This document shows positions 35,157 to 43,456 of a DNA stretch of 64,000 bases, piece by piece; within the stretch, counting starts at the first letter, position 1; every line of letters begins with the position of its first letter. The position numbers and the translations under genes were made by a program. Under the pieces are notes generated by a model. That model did no database searches, was not told where the DNA came from, and saw only the letters and a list, made by a program, of their open reading frames with translations. The stretch is from Solirubrobacter sp963837485 (GTDB taxonomy: Bacteria; Actinomycetota; Thermoleophilia; Solirubrobacterales; Solirubrobacteraceae): positions 189,579-253,578 of the forward strand of contig CAWINP010000013.1 in the NCBI GenBank assembly GCA_963837485.1. Direction: 5' to 3'.

Positions 35157-36725
35157 ATGGAGCACACGGCGCACGGCTACTGGCTGGAGGAGGCCGGTTC
35201 GGTCGACGCTGCGCCGCCACTGTCCGGCGACGTCAGCGCCGACGTCGTGGTCATCGGCGGCGGCTACGCGGGGCTGTGGACCGCGTGGCAGCTGCGCGAG
35301 CGCGGCGCCACGGTCGCGCTCCTTGAGGCCGAGGTGTGCGGGCACGGGCCGAGCGGGCGCAACGGCGGCTTTTGCGAGACGCTGTGGACGCACCTGCCGT
35401 CGCTGATCGAGCGCTTCGGCGCCGAGCGGGCGCTCGAGACCGCGCGCGCGTCGGCCGAGAGCGTGGAGGCAATCGGCGACTGGTGCGAGGAGCAGGGCGT
35501 GGATGCGTGGTATCGCCGCGCGGGCTACGTGATGGCCTCGACCGCGCCGCCCCACGACGCGATCCTCGAGGCCATCCTCGCCGCCGCGCCGAGCGACCGG
35601 GTGATCGCCCTCGACGAGGCCGCCGTGCGCGCGCGATGCGACTCGCCGCGCTTCCGGCGCGGGATCTTCGTGCCCGACGACGCGACCGTGCAGCCGGCGC
35701 GGCTCGCGCTGGGGCTGCGCGACCGGGTGATGAAGGCGGGCGCCGCCGTGTACGAGAACTCGCGCGTGCGCGCATTGCGAGTCGAGGGCGCCTCGCCGGG
35801 CGGCAACGGCGCGGTCTCGCGCGGCGCTGCCGCCGTGGGCGGCGACGGCGCGGGCTCGCGCGGTCCTGCCGCGGGCGGCGATGGCGCGGGCTCGCGTGGC
35901 GGTTCCGCCGTGGGCGGCGACGGCGCGGGCTCGCGTGGCGGTTCCGCCGTGGGCGGCGACGGCGCGGCGTCGCGCGGCGGTTCCGCCGCTCGCGCGGTGA
36001 TCGCGGAAACCGCTCACGGTCGCGTACGCGCCGGCGCCGCCGTGCTCGCCGTCAACGCGGCCACGCGCGGGTTCCGCCCGCTGCGCGGGCGCGTCAGCGT
36101 CACCTCGTCGCACATTGTGCTGACCGAGCCGGTCCCGGACGTCGTCGAGGCGCTCAACTGGACCGGCGGCGAGTGCGTGACCGACGCGCGCACGTTCGTG
36201 CACTACTTCCGCACGACCCCGGACGGCAGGATCGCGTTCGGCTGGGGCGGGGGCCGGCCCGCGCCGGGCGCGCGGCTGGGTGGCCGGGCCGAGGTCGACC
36301 CCGAGGTCGCGGCGGCCACGCGCGCGCACCTCGTCGCGATGTTCCCGGCGCTCGAGGGCCGCGCGATCACGCACGCGTGGGGCGGCCCGATCGACGTCTC
36401 GCCGAGCCACCTGCCGCAGATCGGCTCGCTCGACGGCGCGCCCGTCCACTACGCGTTCGGGTTCACCGGCAACGGCGTCGGGCCGTGCCACCTCGCCGGC
36501 CGCGTCCTCGCCGCGCTGGCGACCGGCGAGCCCGCACCGCTCGCACTGGTCGATCCGACGCCCGCCCGGGTCCCGCCGGAGCCGCTGGCGTGGTTGGGAG
36601 GAACCCTGGTCCGCCGTGCCTTTTTACGTAAAGAACGCCTTGAAGAGCAGTCCAGGACCGTCGGTCCGCTGACGCGCGCGGTCGCGGCCGCCCCGCGCGC
36701 GCTCGGCATCCACGTGGCGCGCTAG
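35157..36725 (+). CDS. FAD-dependent amine oxidoreductase (DAO/PuuB-like) with Gly-rich repeat insertion
   Basis: 522 aa, about 65 more than relatives. N-terminal FAD site VVVIGGGYAGLWTAWQL, then CGHGPSGRNGGFCETLW, and C-terminal YAFGFTGNGVGPCHLAGRVLA, as in gamma-glutamylputrescine oxidase and related DAO enzymes. Residues ~215-280 are a low-complexity G/A/S/R/D insert (39-bp minisatellite) between RVRALRVEGA and ARAVIAETAHGRV, a surface loop of the substrate domain. It follows the aminotransferase by 1 nt, suggesting joint polyamine breakdown. The stop shares CTAG with the convergent surface-protein gene. Confidence 0.85.
   Translation: MEHTAHGYWLEEAGSVDAAPPLSGDVSADVVVIGGGYAGLWTAWQLRERGATVALLEAEVCGHGPSGRNGGFCETLWTHLPSLIERFGAERALETARASAESVEAIGDWCEEQGVDAWYRRAGYVMASTAPPHDAILEAILAAAPSDRVIALDEAAVRARCDSPRFRRGIFVPDDATVQPARLALGLRDRVMKAGAAVYENSRVRALRVEGASPGGNGAVSRGAAAVGGDGAGSRGPAAGGDGAGSRGGSAVGGDGAGSRGGSAVGGDGAASRGGSAARAVIAETAHGRVRAGAAVLAVNAATRGFRPLRGRVSVTSSHIVLTEPVPDVVEALNWTGGECVTDARTFVHYFRTTPDGRIAFGWGGGRPAPGARLGGRAEVDPEVAAATRAHLVAMFPALEGRAITHAWGGPIDVSPSHLPQIGSLDGAPVHYAFGFTGNGVGPCHLAGRVLAALATGEPAPLALVDPTPARVPPEPLAWLGGTLVRRAFLRKERLEEQSRTVGPLTRAVAAAPRALGIHVAR
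35799..35990. repeat. 39-bp minisatellite inside the amine oxidoreductase gene
   Basis: About five units with period 39; the unit begins GGCGGCGACGGCGCGGGCTC and encodes GGDGAGSRGGSAV. The last three copies are nearly identical and earlier ones are shortened or diverged. It remains in frame. Confidence 0.88.
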
Positions 36726-38092
36726 AGCTCGGCGACGAGCTCCCGGTGCCGCGCGCGCCGTGAGAGCGAGACGCGCACGTCGCGGGCCACGTCGGCGCGC
36801 AGGGTCACGGTGGACCGCCCGACGACCGCTCGGGCGCCGCCGGCCAGGCGCACGCGGACGGTCATCCGGCCGGCGACGGGTGACCGGAGCCGAACGACCA
36901 CACGGTCGACGCCGGCTCGCCGCACGATGCGCGCGGACGCCGGGGCGGGAAGAACGCGGGCGAAGACGGGAGGCGGCTCGACCACCCGGATCGGCGCCTG
37001 CGGCTCGGCGGACGCCTCGTCCTCTGACTCGGGCGAAGCCGTTGCGGTGGCCGCCGGAGTGGAGGCGGACGTTGCCGTCGGCGAGGGCGATGCCGCCGGT
37101 GTGGGCGAGGGCGATGCCGTGGGCACCGGCGCCGGGCTTGCCGTCGGCGCCGCGGTGGCCGTTGGCGTAGCCGTGGCCGTCGGCGCCGCGGTGGCCGTTG
37201 GCGTAGCCGTGGCCGTTGGCGTCGGGGTTGCCGACGGGGTCGGCGTCGGCGTGGGCGTGGCCGTGTGGCGTGGCCGTTGGCGTCGGCGTCGGGGTTGCCG
37301 ACGGGGTCGACATCGGCGTGGGCGTGGCCGTTGGCGTCGGCGTCGGGGTTGCCGACGGGGTCGACGTCGGCGTGGGCGTGGGCGTTGGCGTCGGCGTCGG
37401 GGTTGCCGACGGGGTCGACGTCGGGGGGTTGGCGTGGCCGTCGGCGTCGGCATCGGCGTCGGCGTCGCCGCGGGGGTCGGCGTGGGCGTCGGGTTCGGGT
37501 TCGGCCCGATGACCTGCGTCGCGGCGCTGATGCGCTCCGTGTTCGGCCCGTTCTCGTCGTAGGTCACCACCGCGAGCCGGATCGTGTGGCCGACCTCCGC
37601 GGCGCTGAGGCGCAGGCGGGCCGGATGGCCCGTGAGGCGGACGCAGGCGTCGCCCGAGGCGTCGCACGAGAGCCAGGTGAAGCGCCAGCTGTGCTTCGGA
37701 TCGGAGCTCTCGTCGTACTCGCCCGCGGCGAGGACACTTCCTTCGAAGTACTGGCTGCCGGATATCGTCGTGAACCAGCCGGCGTTGCTGACACCGCTCG
37801 GCGTGCCGTCGAGGATCGGGCCGACGTCGTTCGCGGCCGTCATCGGGCTGGCCCCGGCGGCGTTGATCGCGGAGACGCGGGACCGCATGATCGCGCCCAC
37901 GTCGGCGGCGACGGTCGTGTACTCGGGCTGGTCCCCGACCCGGCGGCATGGTGCGTCTGCGGGTGGGCAGCGCCACCACTCATAGCGGTAGGAGTCCGGC
38001 GAGCCGTTCCACAAGCCCGGATCGAGAGTCAGGACCTGTCCGACGCGGCGCACGCCCCATGCGGACGGCCGTCCCACGGGCGCGGTCGGTAG
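36722..38092 (-). CDS. C-terminal part of frameshifted surface protein: Ig-like modules, Thr/Pro stalk, terminal domain
   Basis: Continues the product of 38029-40443 in another frame. Two Ig/FN3-like modules (YEWWRCPPADAPC, FTWLSCDASGDACVRLTG) are followed by a Thr/Pro/Ala stalk and a ~90-aa C-terminal beta domain (VDRVVVRLRSPVAGRMTVRV). Within the stalk the frame changes twice. At a G6 run (37424-37429) it leaves the TPTPTS phase for an Arg/Pro phase, and it returns near 37255-37290; no stop intervenes. There is no LPXTG or membrane anchor. It would be a secreted adhesin-like or matrix protein if the frames were joined. Confidence 0.6.
   Translation of the reverse strand, partial: LPTAPVGRPSAWGVRRVGQVLTLDPGLWNGSPDSYRYEWWRCPPADAPCRRVGDQPEYTTVAADVGAIMRSRVSAINAAGASPMTAANDVGPILDGTPSGVSNAGWFTTISGSQYFEGSVLAAGEYDESSDPKHSWRFTWLSCDASGDACVRLTGHPARLRLSAAEVGHTIRLAVVTYDENGPNTERISAATQVIGPNPNPTPTPTPAATPTPMPTPTATPTPRRRPRRQPRRRRQRPRPRRRRPRRQPRRRRQRPRPRRCRPRRQPRRRRQRPRHTATPTPTPTPSATPTPTATATPTATAAPTATATPTATAAPTASPAPVPTASPSPTPAASPSPTATSASTPAATATASPESEDEASAEPQAPIRVVEPPPVFARVLPAPASARIVRRAGVDRVVVRLRSPVAGRMTVRVRLAGGARAVVGRSTVTLRADVARDVRVSLSRRARHRELVAEL
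37224..37430. repeat. 54-bp tandem repeat encoding a Thr/Pro stalk
   Basis: The core GGGGTTGCCGACGGGGTCG starts at 37224, 37291, 37345 and 37399. Spacings of 67, 54 and 54 bp show a 13-bp irregularity in the first unit, which explains one frame change. Translated in the best phase it gives TPSATPTP/TPTS repeats. Confidence 0.88.
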
Positions 38093-40443
38093 CCGGGCAC
38101 GTACGGCCCGGGCGCGGAGCGGACCGTCGTCGAGCCGGCATCGTTGCTCGCCGTCACCTCGACGCGGTAGCGGTGGCCGGCTACCTCGTCGCGCACCGTG
38201 GCGGACATGCCATAGCGGCTCGGGGGCGCGCAGGCGTCGCCGCTCGCGTCGCACAGCAGCCAGCGGGACTCGAACGCGGCCGGCGAGCCGTCCCAGTCGC
38301 CGATCTCGACCCGCTGCGTTCCGCCGACCCACGTGTCGCCGCTGATCCGCGGCGCCTCGAGCGCGGCCGGTGCGCGCGCCGGGGCGGAACCGCCGAACCG
38401 CATCACCCCGTGCGCCGAGGACAGGGCCGAGTTGCCGCTCTCGCCACCGACCAGCAGGCCGCCGTCCGGCAGCGGCGCGAGCGCCCGGGGCTCCGAATCC
38501 GGATCGGTGCGGAACGACTGCAGCCCGCCGTCGCTGCCGATCGCGGCGAGGTCGTCGCGCGACGTCCCGGCGAACGAGCCGTACTCGCCGCCGGCGTACA
38601 CGTCGCCGCCCGCCGTCGCGAGCGTGAACACGCGACCGTCGCCCGGCGTGGGCACGCCGGCGAGCGGTCGCCCATCGGCCCCGAGGTGAGCGAGGTACGG
38701 ACCGCCGCCACCGCTCAATGCCGTGAACTCGCCGCCCACCCACACCCCGCCCGCACCGTCGGGCACGACGGCCCGGCCGTACGAGTTCGCCGTGGTCGTG
38801 AACGTGCTCGACAACGCGCGAGTCGCCGTGTCGAACGCCGCGTAGCCCTGGCGGTTCTGGCCCCCGATCGTCCAGAAGCAGCCGGCGACGTGCAGCGTCG
38901 AGGCGCTCACCGCCAGCGCGTAGACGGCGCAGTCGGGCTGCGGCGACCACGGGATCACCGCGCCCGTCGTCACATCCATCGCCCCGAGGTAGGGACTGCC
39001 GCTGAACCCGCCCGCGACGTAGAGCGTCGTCCCATCGAGCGCCAGCGCGTATACCGTTCCCGATTCCGGCAGGGCCTGCGCGGCGCCCGTGCGCACGTCG
39101 ACCGCCGCCAGGTTCTTCGCCGGCGCCCCGCCCGCGCTCGGGAACGTGCCGCCGATGTACAGCGTGTCACCGCGCTTGGCGAGCGCCCGGACCTGCCCGA
39201 ACTGGGGCGGAAACGAACCGAGCGACCCGTACGGCTCCGGATCGAACCCAAGCACCGCGCCGGTGCGCAGGTCGACGGCTGCGAGGTTCCCGCGACTGAT
39301 CGCGTCGACGACCGAGAGCCCGCCGCCGAGCGCGACCTCGCCGCCGGCCGCGGCCACCGTCATCGCCGGTCCGGTGATCCGGCCGGGAGCCCAGGCCAGC
39401 GGCGCGCCGGTCGTCGCGTCGAACGCCTGCAGGCCGTCGCCGAGCCCCGCGACGAAGAGCCGGCCTGCGTCGACGCCGAGCGCCCTCGCATAGCCCGTCA
39501 CGCCGCTGAACCACGGCAGGCGAGCGCCCGTCTGTGCGTCGAATGCCACGACGCTGCCGGGAGGATTGCCCAGGAACGACCCCGCGACGACGAGCGCGGA
39601 GCCGGCCAGCGCGAGCTCGGTCACCTGCTCGGCCTGGTACTCGATCGGCAGCTCCTCCGCCGTGCCGGCGTCGAGCGCCGCGATCCCGCGCTTGTAGCGC
39701 TTCGAGGAGAAGCGACCGCCGGCGTAGACGCGACCGCCCGCCCCGACGATCGAGTCGACCTCGCCGCCGAGCCGGGCCGGCCAGTCGACCTCGGTGCCGG
39801 TCGCCGCGTCGACCGCGAGAGCCCCGAACCGGCCGCCCGCGTACAGCCGCGCGCCGTCGAGGCTGAGCGCGAGCACGGCGTCCGTGGTCGCGTAGCGCCA
39901 GCGAACCGCGCCGCTGCCCGCATCCACCGCGACCAGGCCGCCCGGGAAGCTCCCGCCCACGTACAGCGTGTCCCCGCGGCGCGCCAGGGCCTCCACGGTG
40001 CCGAGCATGTCGGCGCGGAACGCCGGATCGAGCGAGCCGTCGGAGAGCACGTGCGCCAGCGAGGCGCGGTTCGCGCCGGCCACGCGGCTAAACCCGCCGC
40101 CCACGTACCAGCCTCCTGCGCCGTCAGACGCCAGCGCCCGCACGTCGGTCGCCGGGATCGTCGGCGGCCACGGAGCGGTGCCGGGGAACGCCCGCCCGGC
40201 GATCTGCGGGAAGGTCCGTCGTACCGCGCCGTCGGAGGCCGAGAACGTGGCGAGCGGTCCGCTCGCTCGCCCGATGGCGTCGAACGCGCCCCCGACATAC
40301 GCCGTGTCGCCGTCCACCAGAAGCGCCGTGACCGACCCGTTGACGGCCGGGAAAGGAACCGGAACCGACGTCGACGCGGCGGGTGCCGCGGAGGGAAGAC
40401 CGAGCAAGGCGACGATCGTCACCGCGGAGGCGAGATGCTTCAC
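38029..40443 (-). CDS. Secreted beta-propeller surface protein, N-terminal part
   Basis: About 804 aa from GTG 40443. A signal peptide (KHLASAVTIVALLGLPSAAPAA) is followed by roughly a dozen blades of the YVGGxF / delta-60-like type (DTAYVGGAFDAIG, GWYVGGGFSRVAG, DTLYIGGTFPSAG), then an Ig-like module (RWLLCDASGDACAPP). The frame ends soon after PGYRPRPWDG, while the adjacent frame continues with matching Ig modules (VGQVLTLDPGLWNGSPDSYRYEW). This implies a -1 shift or lost base near 38065-38090. It is divergent from the haem peroxidase. Confidence 0.75.
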   Translation of the reverse strand: MKHLASAVTIVALLGLPSAAPAASTSVPVPFPAVNGSVTALLVDGDTAYVGGAFDAIGRASGPLATFSASDGAVRRTFPQIAGRAFPGTAPWPPTIPATDVRALASDGAGGWYVGGGFSRVAGANRASLAHVLSDGSLDPAFRADMLGTVEALARRGDTLYVGGSFPGGLVAVDAGSGAVRWRYATTDAVLALSLDGARLYAGGRFGALAVDAATGTEVDWPARLGGEVDSIVGAGGRVYAGGRFSSKRYKRGIAALDAGTAEELPIEYQAEQVTELALAGSALVVAGSFLGNPPGSVVAFDAQTGARLPWFSGVTGYARALGVDAGRLFVAGLGDGLQAFDATTGAPLAWAPGRITGPAMTVAAAGGEVALGGGLSVVDAISRGNLAAVDLRTGAVLGFDPEPYGSLGSFPPQFGQVRALAKRGDTLYIGGTFPSAGGAPAKNLAAVDVRTGAAQALPESGTVYALALDGTTLYVAGGFSGSPYLGAMDVTTGAVIPWSPQPDCAVYALAVSASTLHVAGCFWTIGGQNRQGYAAFDTATRALSSTFTTTANSYGRAVVPDGAGGVWVGGEFTALSGGGGPYLAHLGADGRPLAGVPTPGDGRVFTLATAGGDVYAGGEYGSFAGTSRDDLAAIGSDGGLQSFRTDPDSEPRALAPLPDGGLLVGGESGNSALSSAHGVMRFGGSAPARAPAALEAPRISGDTWVGGTQRVEIGDWDGSPAAFESRWLLCDASGDACAPPSRYGMSATVRDEVAGHRYRVEVTASNDAGSTTVRSAPGPYVPGYRPRPWDGRPHGACAASDRS

Positions 40444-40527
40444 TTCGGCGACGCGAATACCCCCGCGCGAGACGTCTCGATCGCGGCCTGTACGCGGCGA
40501 AGGCGGCTCGCGAGCGATGATGCGCCG

Positions 40528-42084
40528 ATGCGCGACACCTCTCGCGACGGCTGGCAGAACCGGCTCGAGACCCACGTCCTCACGAACTTCGAGCCGATGT
40601 GGAGCCTGCTCCAGCGCGTCGAGCCGCTGCGCCGGCTCACCAACCGCACGCTGATCTCGCGCGCGATCCTGAAGATCCCGACGCGGCCGAACCCGTTCAG
40701 CACGCGCGCCCCGTACTCGTCGTGGGAGTCGCTGACCGACCGCAGCTACGACAGCCGCCACCTTGCCGCGACCGCACAGGAAGGGCTGCCGCCGGAGGAG
40801 AAGGTCGCGGACCTGTTCATGCGCCGGGGCGCCGCCGTCGAGTGCGCGAAGTCGACGGTGATGTTCGCCTACTTCGCCCAGTGGTTCACCGACGGCTTCC
40901 TGCGCAGCGACCGCAGCCCGCAGCGCGACCCGCGCCGCAACGACACCAACCACGAGCTCGACCTCACGCCGCTGTACGGGCCGCATCCGCAGGTCACCCA
41001 GGCGCTGCGCGCCCACCAGGGCGGGCGGCTGAAGAGCCAGAGAATCGGCGGCGCCGAGTACCCGCCCTACCTGTACGAGGACGGCAAGGTCAAGCCCGAG
41101 TTCGCCGGGCTCAGCGTCGTGCGCCCCGGCCAGATCCCGCCCGATCGCTTCGACAGCCTGTTCGCCACCGGCAGCGACACCACCAACTCGCAGATCGGGT
41201 TCGTGATCCTCAACGTGCTCTTCCTGCGCGAGCACAACCGGATCGCCGCTGCGCTCGAGCGCGAGTACCCGTCGTGGGACGACGAGCGGCTCTACGCGAC
41301 CGCGCGCAACGTCCTGATCGTGCTCCTGATCAAGATCGTGATCGAGGAGTACATCAATCACATCGCGCCGTATCTCTTCAAGTTCGGTGCCGATCCGTGG
41401 GACTTCACCGAGCGCTGGTACCGCACGAACTGGATGGCGATCGAGTTCAACCTGCTGTACCGCTGGCACAGCCTGATCCCCTCGACGCTCAGCGTCGCGG
41501 GCGCGCAGCTGCCGATCTGGGAGACGATCTTCCGCACCGACCTGGTGACCGGGAACGGCATCGCGCGGCTGTTCTCCGACGCCTCCAACCAGCCCGCGGG
41601 GAGGGTCGGGATGCTCAACACCGACCCGGCGCTGCGGGAGACCGAGCTGGCGAGCGTGCGCGAGGCGCGCGCGGTCGGGCTCGACCGCTACAACGCCTAC
41701 CGGGCGCTGGCGAAGTTCCCGCGCGTGACCTCGTTCGAGCAGATCACCGGCGATCCCGACCGGCTCGCCGCGCTGCGCGACGTCTACCGCTCAGCGGACG
41801 AGATCGAGTTCTATCCGGGCCTGTTCGCCGAGGATCCGCGCCCGAACTCGGTGCTGCCCGCGCTGATCGGGCGCATGGTCGGCATCGACGCGTTCTCGCA
41901 GGCGCTCACGAACCCGCTGCTGGCGCCGCGGCTGTTCAACGAGCGGACGTTCTCGCCGCTGGGGATGGAGATCCTCCGCACCACGCATACGCTCGCCGAC
42001 GTCCTGAACCGCAACGTGCCCGAGTCGCCCGGCATCCACTACGTGTCGATGACCCGGCGCGACTGGAGGCGGGTGAGCGGCTGA
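40528..42084 (+). CDS. Cyclooxygenase-like animal-type haem peroxidase
   Basis: 518 aa. It resembles prostaglandin H synthase over its catalytic domain. EFNLLYRWHSLIPSTL matches the COX helix with catalytic Tyr385 (here Y311) and proximal haem His388 (H314). ILNVLFLREHNRIA is the family motif. In the distal helix, VMFAYFAQWFTDGFL keeps Gln203 (Q118) but has Asp (D122) where the distal His207 should be. Fatty-acid oxygenation rather than classical peroxidase turnover is the better guess. No signal peptide or EGF domain. The start ATG 40528 has a weak RBS. Confidence 0.85.
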   Translation: MRDTSRDGWQNRLETHVLTNFEPMWSLLQRVEPLRRLTNRTLISRAILKIPTRPNPFSTRAPYSSWESLTDRSYDSRHLAATAQEGLPPEEKVADLFMRRGAAVECAKSTVMFAYFAQWFTDGFLRSDRSPQRDPRRNDTNHELDLTPLYGPHPQVTQALRAHQGGRLKSQRIGGAEYPPYLYEDGKVKPEFAGLSVVRPGQIPPDRFDSLFATGSDTTNSQIGFVILNVLFLREHNRIAAALEREYPSWDDERLYATARNVLIVLLIKIVIEEYINHIAPYLFKFGADPWDFTERWYRTNWMAIEFNLLYRWHSLIPSTLSVAGAQLPIWETIFRTDLVTGNGIARLFSDASNQPAGRVGMLNTDPALRETELASVREARAVGLDRYNAYRALAKFPRVTSFEQITGDPDRLAALRDVYRSADEIEFYPGLFAEDPRPNSVLPALIGRMVGIDAFSQALTNPLLAPRLFNERTFSPLGMEILRTTHTLADVLNRNVPESPGIHYVSMTRRDWRRVSG

Positions 42085-43061
42085 ACCGCGGACTCCGGCC
42101 CGGGCAGCGCGGCGATCTCGTCACGGATCGCCCGGGCGGCCGCCGCGTACGCCGGGTCCGCGAGCACGTCGTCGACCGCCTCGCGCACGTCGTCGGGCGT
42201 CGCATCGACCGCGTGGAGCACACGCGCGAATCCGAGTTCGGCGGCCCGCTCGGCGTTGGCGAGCTGGTCGGCGCCGAGCGGGATCAGGACGGACGGCAGG
42301 CCGTGGGCGAGCGCGCCCAGCAGCGTGCCCGACCCGCCGTGCGAGACGACCGCGCGGCAGCGCGGGAGCACGTCGGCCTGGGGGATGAAGGTCGTCACGG
42401 TCTCGATCACCTCGAGGCCGTCCAGGCCGGCGAGCGCGCGCTGCGGGAGGTCGCCGCACTCGTGGATGAAGATCGTGCCGAGCGTGAAGTAGACGGCGTC
42501 GCCGCGCGCATGGCCGGCCGCGTATGGCGTGAACGCGTGGGCGCGGTCCGGCAGCGGCACGACGCGCAGGCTCGGCGGGAACCCGGACAGGACGAGCCCG
42601 GGCGGCGCCGGCATCAGGGCAAGCGCGGCGGCGACCGTCTCGCGGCGCGGGAACGCGCCGGTCGGACCGGTCAGCACGGTCGCGAACGGGAGCCCGAGCC
42701 GGCCGGCGGCGATCGAGGCCCCGAAGTCGATCTCGTCGCACACGACCGCATCGGGCCGGAACGCGGCGCAGTGCTCCGGGACGCTCGCGCTCCGCTCGCG
42801 CGCGAGCCGGCCCGCGAACACCCGCCGCGCGACCTCGTCCTCGCGCTCGGGATCCGGCGCCAGCAGCGGCTTCTTCGCCGGCGGCTCGGCGACGCGCGGC
42901 CCGGTGGCGAGCGCCTCGAAGCCCGCCGCCTCGACTTGCGCCACCATCGAGAAGTAGGTGCTGAACGCGACCGCATGGCCGGCCGCCCGCAGCGCCGACG
43001 CGATCGGGAGCTGCGGCGCCAGATGGCCCGCCCCGCCCACGAAGCCGAAGAGGAACCGCAC
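42039..43061 (-). CDS. MGT-type UDP-glycosyltransferase
   Basis: About 340 aa GT1-family enzyme. N-terminal RFLFGFVGGAGHLAPQLPIA (acceptor domain) and C-terminal SHGGSGTLLGALAHGLPSVLIPLGADQLANA (nucleotide-sugar loop). It resembles macrolide and natural-product glycosyltransferases; acceptor unknown. GTG 43061 is chosen because ATG 43073 would overlap the start of divergent trmO. The 3' end overlaps the peroxidase gene by 46 nt. Confidence 0.85.
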   Translation of the reverse strand: MRFLFGFVGGAGHLAPQLPIASALRAAGHAVAFSTYFSMVAQVEAAGFEALATGPRVAEPPAKKPLLAPDPEREDEVARRVFAGRLARERSASVPEHCAAFRPDAVVCDEIDFGASIAAGRLGLPFATVLTGPTGAFPRRETVAAALALMPAPPGLVLSGFPPSLRVVPLPDRAHAFTPYAAGHARGDAVYFTLGTIFIHECGDLPQRALAGLDGLEVIETVTTFIPQADVLPRCRAVVSHGGSGTLLGALAHGLPSVLIPLGADQLANAERAAELGFARVLHAVDATPDDVREAVDDVLADPAYAAAARAIRDEIAALPGPESAVQPLTRLQSRRVIDT

Positions 43062-43063
43062 GC

Positions 43064-43456
43064 ATGACGACATACCAGGTGAAGCCGGTGGGGACGGTGC
43101 GCTCGCCGCTCAAGGACCGCGAGGGCGCGCCCAAGCAGGGTCACGAGGGCGCGCCGCAGGCCTGGATCGAGTTCGAGCCCGAGGTGCTCGACGCGCTCGA
43201 CGGCCTGCGTGCCGGCGACCGGCTGATCCTGCTCACCTGGTTCGACCGCGCCGACCGCGCGACGCTCAAGGTGCACCCGCGCAGCAATCCCGACTCGCCG
43301 CTGCAGGGCGTGTTCGTCACGCGCTCCCCCGACCGCCCGAACCCGATCGGACTGCACCCGGTCGAGGTCCTGGCCGTCGAGGGAGCGCGCGTGCTGGTCA
43401 ACGAGCTCGAGGCGCTCGACGGCACGCCGATCGTCGACGTCAAGCCGCAGCTGTAG
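43064..43456 (+). CDS. TsaA/TrmO-family tRNA (N6-threonylcarbamoyl-A37) methyltransferase-like protein
   Basis: 130 aa, slightly shorter than E. coli TrmO's catalytic domain. Hallmarks: VGTVRSPLKDREGAPKQG, LTWFDRADR, FVTRSPDRPNPIGLHPVEVL and LDGTPIVDVKPQL. The family methylates t6A37 of tRNA with SAM. It starts 2 bp from the divergent glycosyltransferase and overlaps the convergent MFS gene by 17 nt. Confidence 0.88.
   Translation: MTTYQVKPVGTVRSPLKDREGAPKQGHEGAPQAWIEFEPEVLDALDGLRAGDRLILLTWFDRADRATLKVHPRSNPDSPLQGVFVTRSPDRPNPIGLHPVEVLAVEGARVLVNELEALDGTPIVDVKPQL

Noticed and set aside
37265..37430. Arg/Pro-rich basic domain in the surface protein
   Set aside because: It is the off-phase translation of the same 54-bp Thr/Pro repeat and is better explained by compensating frame changes.
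37948..40527. Very long plus-strand open frame leading into the haem peroxidase
   Set aside because: The upstream ~860 codons are the mirror of the propeller protein; peroxidase homology starts at the ATG at 40528.
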